A stretch of DNA of 64,000 bases from Diploptera punctata. Its lineage: Eukaryota; Arthropoda; Insecta; Blattodea; Blaberidae. Each line of letters begins with the position of its first letter. The stretch's first letter is position 1. The stretch is taken from contig JASPKZ010005705.1 of the NCBI GenBank assembly GCA_030220185.1, positions 1,351,501-1,415,500 on the forward strand. The letters are read 5' to 3'. Position numbers and translations under genes: made by a program. Positions 57,254 to 64,000 of the stretch are shown one piece after another. Under the pieces are notes generated by a model. That model was not told where the DNA came from, ran no database searches, and saw only the letters and a list, made by a program, of their open reading frames with translations.

Positions 57254-57466
57254 ACGGTAACATTTTGAATAGGATTCTTTGTCCGATAACGTACTGTTTT
57301 CCTGCTGCAGATAAAATTTCACATTAAAGTGTTAAAATGTCCTGCATCTGCCCAGGTAAAAATCTATAGTTAAGTTAACGATTTATGACTCAATTAATTA
57401 CATTTACACAATCCATCATTCACTGATTTCGTCACAATGTCCAATAAACTAACTAAACAAAAATCC

Positions 57467-57690
57467 ATGGCGCGACAGACCTAGAAGACCTTGACATGTG
57501 TTAATCACAGAGGTACAAGATCATCAAGCCAGTGTAGGGATGATATGCTGGTCAGCATGTAGGTTCCTCAGCCGTTATAGCTGGTTTTCTAAACCTGGAG
57601 CCGCTACTTACTGGGGCTACCCAAATGCCTTATGATGCTGGGAGGGCACCGGTCCCACACTGGTCGAAATTCAATTCTCCTTGGAGACCC
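57467..57690 (-). mobile_element. SINE (family C), head truncated
   Basis: 'tgttaatcacagaggtacaa', 'cctggagccgctacttactg', 'gcaccggtcccacactggtc' match the 52707 copy up to 'ctccttggagaccc'; the tRNA-like head is lost. Confidence 0.75.
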
Positions 57691-57826
57691 TTCTATTTAT
57701 ACTATTTTGGTCGATGTGACTAATTTCTTATACTTAGCAATATTGTAGTTAGTGGAAGTAAGTCACCGTTCCCACATCTAACCTGATTGCTATGCAAACA
57801 AAAAAAATCGCAATGCTGATATGGAC

Positions 57827-58285
57827 TCAAAAAGCACACGTTCGGTAAGTAAAATAATAGTAGCGATATTTATTTTGATATATTGAATGGGTGATAGTGC
57901 AATTACTACAATTATTGAATGCTATTGGACGAACATTAATCATTAAGAACACATCATCAGGAGCTTCATTTAAAAACATGTCAATTTTTTCCCTGCTAAA
58001 AACATTAAACTTTTTTAGTCGATGACCAACGTTCTTTTTCAAGAAAGCAATTAATTTACAAAATGAGGAAATGTCAGTACCATCATTTAACTTTATATTA
58101 GCTTTGAGCATTGAGTATTCTGACCATAAACTTCCTGCAGACTTTAATTCCTCATTCCTCAGAACAAAATATACCAACAAATTCTTCTCGTTAATCTGCG
58201 CGCCTTTTTCATTTAACCATTTCTTGAATGTTTTGTACACTAACTCGTCCTTTCTTTGGACTTTTCCGGAATTAATGCAGAACAT
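57827..58285 (-). pseudogene. Crypton-like tyrosine recombinase, N-terminal fragment
   Basis: An open frame of 152 codons. Residues ~15-115 (VYKTFKKWLNEKGAQ, LLVYFVLRNEELKSAGSLW, YSMLKANIKLNDGTDIS, FCKLIAFLKKNVGHRLKK, FSREKIDMFLNEAPDDVFLM) resemble the helical core-binding domain of the recombinase-like proteins common in insect genomes and related to Cryptons. After about residue 118 the sequence becomes low-complexity and the catalytic Arg/His/Tyr domain is missing. It could be a truncated mobile element or an unrecognised host exon. It lies on the same strand as the channel gene but has no matching splice context that I can see. Confidence 0.5.
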
Positions 58286-58329
58286 CGCACTCTCCAGGCT
58301 TCTTCAATTTCCCTATCATCTACCATGAC

Positions 58330-59048
58330 TCCTTCCATAATAATATTATCAAACAGATTTTAATCACGGTACTACATATAAAAATGTCTCCACAGCCAAC
58401 AATCCTTGCTTATAATAAAACAAATGAAAAACTATATAGCAACGATCACCAAATGTTTCTTTCTCATAGAAGTCATTTACATCCAACCAATATTTTAATT
58501 CATTATTACTATATTTAATAAAAATTAGTCACATCGATAAAAAATAGTATGCAATACACATGAGGAAAGCACGTAACGAGATTTCCAAAATTTAAAAAAA
58601 TCGGCGCAAGCGCCTCGTTTTCTTCAAACTTTTTCTCGATCAGTAACAAGTGCTTACCTCACTTGCATCGCAGTATACTATAACCTTATTCTAATCCCAC
58701 TTTAATATCCTTCTACTTATAATTCAATCTTATTTTGATTCCTTAATATTTTCCACTTCTGTTTCTCTCTCCTATTTCTGCTACAATATTTTTTTACTTC
58801 TATTTCAATTACTTTCTGCTTCTACTTCAATCTTTTTATAATTCTACTACAATTTTCTTCCAATTCTCTTCAATATGCATCCACTTCAACTCCTAATTAA
58901 ACCTCAATCGCCTTACGTTTCTACTGCAATCTCTTTCTGCTTCTACTTCAATATCCTTATTTTTTACTTACCTTCCATCATAATATCAGTTTTAATAACT
59001 ATACATTTTAAGATAAATTAAAAATGTAAGTTATGTTCTTGGACTTAC
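58330..59048. other. Intron DNA, pyrimidine-rich stretch
   Basis: 58715-58970 consists of loose repeats around 'ctgcttctacttcaat' and 'ctacttc', a decayed CT-rich minisatellite. Nothing else is seen. Confidence 0.6.
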
Positions 59049-59276
59049 CATTGATCTCTTGGAAAGCGGACCTGTAGATTATGACCCAGAAGTTGTAGAG
59101 GAAGGCGAGAGAAACTACCATTGACCAGTAGTAACATAGGCGGCCGGCTGGGTCGAACACGAAGGACCAATTAGGGGCACCAGCCCTGAACCTAGGATAA
59201 TTACCAAGACGTCTATGTTGATAACGATCACCGCCGTTACATGATGAGTTGCCGTTCTGATTACTGGAGCTTGGAC
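59049..59276 (-). CDS. CngL: CNG-like channel exon: N-terminal linker and S1
   Basis: Internal exon, 228 bp, phase 1 to phase 1, with acceptor CTGCAG ending at 59277 and donor GTAAGT from 59048. It encodes a polar linker (PSSSNQNGNSSCNGGD, RYQHRRLGNYPRFRAG), then PNWSFVFDPAGRLCYYW and S1 (MVVSLAFLYNFWVIIY), ending RSAFQEIN. The FDP.G..YY.W signature marks entry into S1 in CNG channels. The last base joins the next exon as Gly (IN-GETIVVW). The 104-codon minus-strand frame that overlaps this exon is a wrong-frame shadow. The introns on either side are 4.4 and 4.9 kb. Confidence 0.9.
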
Positions 59277-59531
59277 CTGCAGGAAGTACACATTATTCAT
59301 GTTGTAATATTCATCGTTCAAAGACCTAGCACAGTTATTACATTTGTTTCCCTTCAAAACATCATTGAACAAGTATTTATTAGGCATCGATATTTGGGCA
59401 AAAACGTATAAAGTTAACCTTGTTGTCAATTACGTTAAGCGAGGTTTGCATAACAAGCAACAGCACGATGGGTTATGCCAAGGTGAACACTACACGGAAA
59501 TCAAAACATTGGATGTAGAGTTAGAAGATAG

Positions 59532-59680
59532 ACCACCATTGTGGTCTCGAGGTAGCATGCTGCCGTGTCACGGAGCAGGCCAGAATTCAGTCCTCGGTCG
59601 GGACACTTCATGGGTGAGAGTTTTTTCGGGGTTTTTCCTCACTGTCAGACAAATATCAGGAAGCTTTAAGGTCCAATCAT
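59532..59680 (+). mobile_element. SINE (family A), 3'-truncated
   Basis: 'ccaccattgtggtctcgagg', degraded B box, 'ggggtttttcctcactgtca' and 'aggaagctttaaggtccaat'. It then passes abruptly into a reverse LINE. Confidence 0.7.
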
Positions 59681-60030
59681 CATCTTATTCTTATTCTATG
59701 GGCACTACAGCTCGATATGAGATTTGCCTTCCTTTACTTGACGTCTCCAAACATGTGTATTCTCTGCCATAGTGCTCCCATCCTTGGATCCTCATACCCG
59801 CAAAATCTTCCTACACACCATCCATCCATCTAGTTCTAGGATGCCCCTTTCTTCTTCTCGAGTAAAGTCTTCCCTTCCACATTTTCTTTGGGAGGCAATT
59901 ACCATCCATTCTTTTAAGATGGCCCAGCCATCTTAGCCTTTCAGACTTTATAAATGTAATTATATATTGGCCATTCGTTATATCGTTCAGTTTCTGGTTA
60001 CTACGAGCCCGCACATCATCTGTCCATCAT
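59681..60030 (-). pseudogene. LINE C-terminal fragment
   Basis: The open frame 59811-60014 holds ERLRWLGHLKRMDGNCLPK and RRRKGHPRTRWMDGV. After a shift, WRRQVKEGKSHIELWCP ends the protein. The tail (ATC-rich) points left. Confidence 0.65.
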
Positions 60031-60059
60031 TATCACCATTATCATATTCACCTATTTAG

Positions 60060-60180
60060 ATAAATATTAGGATCGAGGCCTCTCCTGCGCATCATTACCA
60101 TCATCACCTATATACGTCATCAGGACAGCGTAACTCCGCCTTCCAGGCGTCCCAACCTCAGGAGTGGGTTACAATATAAA
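60060..60180 (+). repeat. SINE (family D) tail fragment
   Basis: 'cctctcctgcgcatcattac', 'gtaactccgccttccaggcg' and 'cccaacctcaggagtgggtt' resemble the D-type tails elsewhere in the window. Confidence 0.45.
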
Positions 60181-60639
60181 AAATATATAGTTATGACATG
60201 AAAACAAGTAGTTCGTAAATGTTATCCGTGTCAATGACTCCATTTTGATATAATACTTATAACTCAGTTACTAATATACGGTAAGACGTATAAAGGGTTG
60301 GTAATTTTATTTAATCACGCATTTTAAAAACTCCGGTCAATACCCTCTTAATTCAAAAGTTGAACATGAAAAGGCCAATAAATATTGCTCATATACCTCT
60401 TATTTCAGACCTACTACACGGGACTCGTACCTTTACTTCCCTCCCCAAAGAAACGATAGTTAGGATGTTTCAATTCTCAAGAATTCATCAACCCCGAGCG
60501 AAATGTTCACTATCGAATCTGGAACCACAGACAAGCATTGTAACTTTACTCCACCAAGAATGACGATTTAAAAACAAAGTAAAGAAACAGTTAAAATACA
60601 GTGTCATTTTTCATAATCAGAAGTCAGCAAAGTATTCGC
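60181..60639. other. Intron DNA, no feature
   Basis: AT-rich; a 67-codon plus frame has no recognisable domain. Confidence 0.4.
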
Positions 60640-61410
60640 ACTTGAGACTTCTGAGTGATATATATTTTTTTTTTCCTTTGGTGGGTTACCAGCCCAACAA
60701 CGACGATCTGGTAATCATACAGAAGTCAGAGGATCATCTACAAAGAGCCATTTACATGCTGAATCAATTAGGACTGTATTATAATCTCAAAGTCTCAACT
60801 TCAAGAACTAAAATTATGGCTTTTCAGGTCAAAGTGCCAGTCAGAGAAAAAATAGTGATCAATAATGAAATAATAGAAAACAGATAGCACACCTTAACTA
60901 TCTTGGTTCAGATATAACATATAGCTATGATTGGGATATACATAATAAATTAAACCGATATAAAATGATATGTGGCACCATACGAACAAACCTCCGAAAG
61001 ACTGGAAGAGAAACTCAGCTCAGGTTTTATAAAATTATGGCTGTTCCTGTTCTTTTATATGGAACTGAATCTTGGGTACTTACAAAAAAATATATCTCGC
61101 ACATTCAAGCCACTGAAGTGAAATTTTTAATATCCGTAAATGGATGTACACGCATGGATAGATTACACAATGAATCAATAAGAAATGAACTGGAGATATT
61201 TTCAATACTCGATGAACTAGAAGAGCACAAATATCAATGGAAAGAACATTTAGACAGAATGGACAATACAAGATTACTCTAAAAGATCAACACCTTCAAA
61301 CCACATGGGAAAAGATCTTTGGGACGTCCAAGGAAACGATGGACTTCAGACCGGAACAGGTCACATTGACCTAATCCTGGAAAGGAAGAAGAAGAAGAAG
61401 AAGACAGCAA
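60640..61410 (+). pseudogene. LINE 3' half
   Basis: Frames 60642-60887 and 60965-61282 give IQKSEDHLQRAIYMLNQLG, NLKVSTSRTKIMAFQVKVPV, MICGTIRTNLRKTGRETQLR, VPVLLYGTESWVLTKKYI and HKYQWKEHLDRMDNTRLL. The catalytic YADD is lost (NNDDLVI). It ends in (GAA)n at 61386-61402. Confidence 0.75.
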
Positions 61411-61414
61411 AGAA

Positions 61415-61870
61415 TGAAATCATTATCAGCAGCACCATCAAGGATTAGACCTCAAGGTCTGTTCCGATCTCATGTTAGAATTTGTCTGTTCATCTTTTAC
61501 CGGGTCTATCCAGGTCTTCGTTCTAGTGATCTGTAGTGAAAAAACTGCTTCGGGATTCTGTTGTTATCTACTAAATTGATGTGGTCCATCCATTTGTCTC
61601 TGTATTGTGCAATTCTATGTAATATCTTAAATATATTTAGTTCTGATCGTATATCCTCATTTCATTTCCGATCTGATATTGTATTGCCAGCCACACCCCT
61701 CAAAAATACCTTATTTCTAAAATTTATATTCTTCGTTCCTGTTTTTTTTTTGTTAAGATTCAGTGTCCCGAACCACATACTAGTGATGGAACCGTCATTG
61801 CCTTATAAAATTTTAAAAGTGTCTCCTTTATAGTGCCGTTGAGACTTCGTTTTATGATGCCACACTTATA
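61415..61870 (-). pseudogene. LINE 3' end, tail-to-tail with its neighbour
   Basis: Reverse copy of the family at 51.5 kb: 'tgttccgatctcatgttaga' and 'gtggtccatccatttgtctc'. Its tail meets the tail of the plus-strand LINE at about 61400-61440. Confidence 0.6.
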
Positions 61871-62778
61871 ATATATTTTGAAACAAATCTACCTTCCATT
61901 CATTTGTCATTGTTGAATAGGAACATGACAGTACATCAGTGACGTAACATAAGACGAAATTTTATAGTCAGAGTACCTCAAAAATTAGAAAAAATCAAAG
62001 CATCACAAATAAATACAAAAGATGAAACAATCTCTTCTCGGTTTTCGCAACCCCTTCCAACCGTAACCCATCCCAAAATGCAATACTTTCTTCCTTGACA
62101 TCGTCCACAACAGAAAAATAAATCGTAATTAAAATTCCCCCAAATTTAAACAAATTTCACTACACACAAATAGACACATATAGAAGAGGGCATTGAAATA
62201 AGTCCCTAAGACAACTGTTGAGAGACGAAATCCATTTAACACTCACACATACACTGAATACATTATTTTGATGATGAAAATTTCAGGTTTACAAGGGAAG
62301 AGTTAGCGATATCATATGAACATCTATCCTGAAACCTTGCCGATAGAATCAGTACACTATTAAATGGCCATATTCCAAAAATCAAATACGAATTTTAACT
62401 GGAAGGTCCCGAAAACGATGCTGGAAAACTTAGGTGACACCGTTCTTTGCAGCCAACTGTGGATATCCCTGCACGACAGAAGGGGGTGCAACCGAAGAAG
62501 AGTGCAGTGATTACGAGTAGCCTGTAGTATTACATTAGCTGTGTCCGGAATATTTAATGTCAACAATAAGAACTTCAATATGGTATTTGTTTCCGATCTT
62601 CAATTGTATTATATAACAGTAGTCTTAGTTTAATAACCTGTTAATGAATTTGTTGTCTGCGAGGGTGCGAGTGATATGCGTGAACCCGCGTGTATGCGTA
62701 GGCCTATGTATATGTTTTCTTTAAACCTTTTATTACTGTAAAAATGGGAGTTTTTTAAATATTTTATATCTATACAGT
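61871..62778. other. Intron DNA, no feature
   Basis: AT-rich sequence without assignable repeats; a 72-codon minus frame at 62360-62578 is unsupported. Confidence 0.4.
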
Positions 62779-63115
62779 CCACCGCTGTAGTCATTGGGGT
62801 AGCGTGCTGCCTTGTCACGCAGCGAGCCCGGGTTCGATCCCCGATCGGGGCAGTTTTTCTGGGTGAGGTTTTTATCGGGGTTTTTCTTCACCTGTAAGAC
62901 AAATGTCAGGAAAACGTTAAGGCCCAAACGGTCCCCGAAATCATATGGCCATCATCATCATCATCCTTATCATTATCATCATTATCCTTCACCGGTGTGG
63001 AAAGCAACGGGAAGCTACCACACCTACAATTCCCTAGTAAAGTTGCAAGCCTAGCATGGAAATGCTATGATTGCAGTGAAGGACCTGGCTTCGGGCAGAA
63101 TTACTATGGATGGAT
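62779..63115 (+). mobile_element. SINE (family A), full length
   Basis: 'tccaccgctgtagtcattgg', B box GGTTCGATCCC, 'cacctgtaagacaaatgtca', (ATC)n, 'caccggtgtggaaagcaacg', end 'cagaattactatggatgga', then TATC. Confidence 0.9.
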
Positions 63116-63169
63116 ATCTATACACATAGTCGTTTTATGTATGAGTGTAGATGTGTATTATTGTGTATC

Positions 63170-63171
63170 TA

Positions 63172-63202
<31 letters not shown>
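63170..63202. repeat. (TA)n microsatellite
   Basis: Pure TA dinucleotide tract. Confidence 0.95.
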
Positions 63203-63207
<5 letters not shown>

Positions 63208-63224
63208 CAAGAAAAAATATATAT

Positions 63225-63425
63225 ATACATCCATTATATGTATGACTTCTTTATGTATGCGTGTAGGAATTTGTTTATGTATTTATATGTGTATATGTTT
63301 ATATATTCGTATGTTTTTTTTTAATTCATAGAATAATATATGCACGTACAACCAAACAGGCCCGTGCGCAATGTAAATGAAAATGTATTTTCTTTGTTTC
63401 GAAAAAATGTCAATACATTCCATTA
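63225..63425 (+). repeat. Dispersed LINE-tail-like repeat
   Basis: Inverted partner of 23390-23570; shares 'caaacaggcccgtgcgcaat' and 'gtaaatgaaaatgtattttc'. Confidence 0.5.
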
Positions 63426-63708
63426 CTACTATTACATTACCTGTTGCCATTAGGAGGTCTGCACAAACTTGGAAGTACTATTGTGTAATTCTTACACCGA
63501 GATCTTCCATATAATCCAATGTATATTTAGGCAACTTCCAGTTGAAGCGCGCAGCTTATTTTTGGTATATGACCTTTTTGTGGTGTGTATTGTTTCACTG
63601 AAGTTTCAGGTTAATTTTCCATAAAATATCACCGACACATCCCTAATTAGATTTAGATATAAGATTTACTACGTATGTTGATATCCATGTAGTGTCATAT
63701 TTACTTAC

Positions 63709-63946
63709 CGGTGCCTCCAGGACCGCCTCCGGACGCACCACGTTGTCCCCAGTGTCCTATCAGTGGCGGCTCGTTACCACAGCTGGAAGACGCTAAGGTG
63801 ACAGTAGCTGGCAGCTTGAGGCGCCCTCTTAGGTCGCGCCTGCGCGTCTTGCGACTCAAGTCCAGTTCGGACGCTGTGGAAGAAACTGCCGCTGCTCTAT
63901 TCACGTACGCGGCAGACAAGGAGTCCCGCGAGGATGAGAAATACCT
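63709..63946 (-). CDS. CngL: CNG-like channel exon: cytoplasmic N-terminus
   Basis: Internal exon, 238 bp, phase 0 to phase 1: acceptor TTACAG ends at 63947 and donor GTAAGT starts at 63708. It encodes RYFSSSRDSLSAAYVNRAAA, a Ser/Arg-rich stretch (SELDLSRKTRRRDLRGRLK) and a Gly-rich end (GQRGASGGGPGGTG). The final G pairs with the next exon as Gly. It is the GC-richest unique stretch in the window outside the 56-kb array. The in-frame Met codon just upstream (63953-63955) lies before the acceptor and is not taken as the start. The true start should lie in an exon beyond 64000. The N-terminal cytoplasmic part of CNG channels varies, so the call rests on its phase-matched junction to the S1 exon. 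Confidence 0.75.
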
Positions 63947-64000
63947 CTGTAACAATGAAAACAGATGATAGGTAGGTATTGTCTGATACCAACGGATCCG

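Noticed and set aside
59115..59429. 104-codon minus-strand frame over the S1 exon
   Set aside because: It is out of phase with the channel coding frame and runs through the splice acceptor.

Overview
The window reads as a piece of a large, repeat-laden insect nuclear genome. A cockroach or termite (Blattodea) would fit the very large introns, the many tRNA-derived SINEs and the dense non-LTR, Tc1/mariner and Penelope-like debris, but that placement is inference. The only host gene I recognise is on the minus strand at the right end. Three exons (63709-63946, 59049-59276 and 53537-54178) have consensus splice sites and phases that join without a break. Together they encode part of the N-terminus and then transmembrane segments S1 to S6, including the pore, of a cyclic nucleotide-gated channel of the insect CNG-like (CngL) type. 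The C-linker and cyclic-nucleotide-binding domain were not found to the left, so the rest of the window is probably intron or lies beyond the gene.

Layout. 1-5.3 kb: decayed LINE, a complete Tc1 element with TIRs and TA target sites, and two copies of a SINE-bearing segmental duplication. 5.25-14.7 kb: about 100 monomers of a 91-bp satellite with a GAATTC site in most monomers, interrupted by three copies of a 250-bp spacer and one LINE tail. 14.7-34.5 kb: AT-rich DNA with foldback elements, SINEs of several tRNA-derived families, LINE ends and microsatellites, plus a perfect 245-bp palindrome (25.27-25.51 kb) whose arms carry a hammerhead-ribozyme-like motif. 34.5-38.1 kb: a LINE broken by a SINE and by a second inverted/tandem repeat. 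38.3-39.7 kb: a mariner-like element with long TIRs. 40.2-50.7 kb: Helitron-like repeats, several LINEs, a SINE dimer, an internally deleted mariner, a Penelope-like GIY-YIG fragment and a hAT-like element. 50.75-53.4 kb: a second, unrelated ~92-bp tandem array directly beside the channel exon. 55.3-57.25 kb: a GC-rich tandem array inside a pair of imperfect terminal inverted repeats; its units carry two hairpins whose stems change by compensatory substitutions. The remaining introns hold a Crypton-like recombinase fragment, more LINEs and SINEs.

Apart from the channel exons, nearly every protein-like stretch belongs to a mobile element and is broken by frameshifts or stops. The items most worth a second look are the two palindromes with hammerhead-like cores, the GC-rich array with covarying hairpins, and the composite 91-bp satellite. 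Coordinates of degenerate repeats are read by eye and are good to roughly 10-30 bases; exon and TIR boundaries are meant to be exact.
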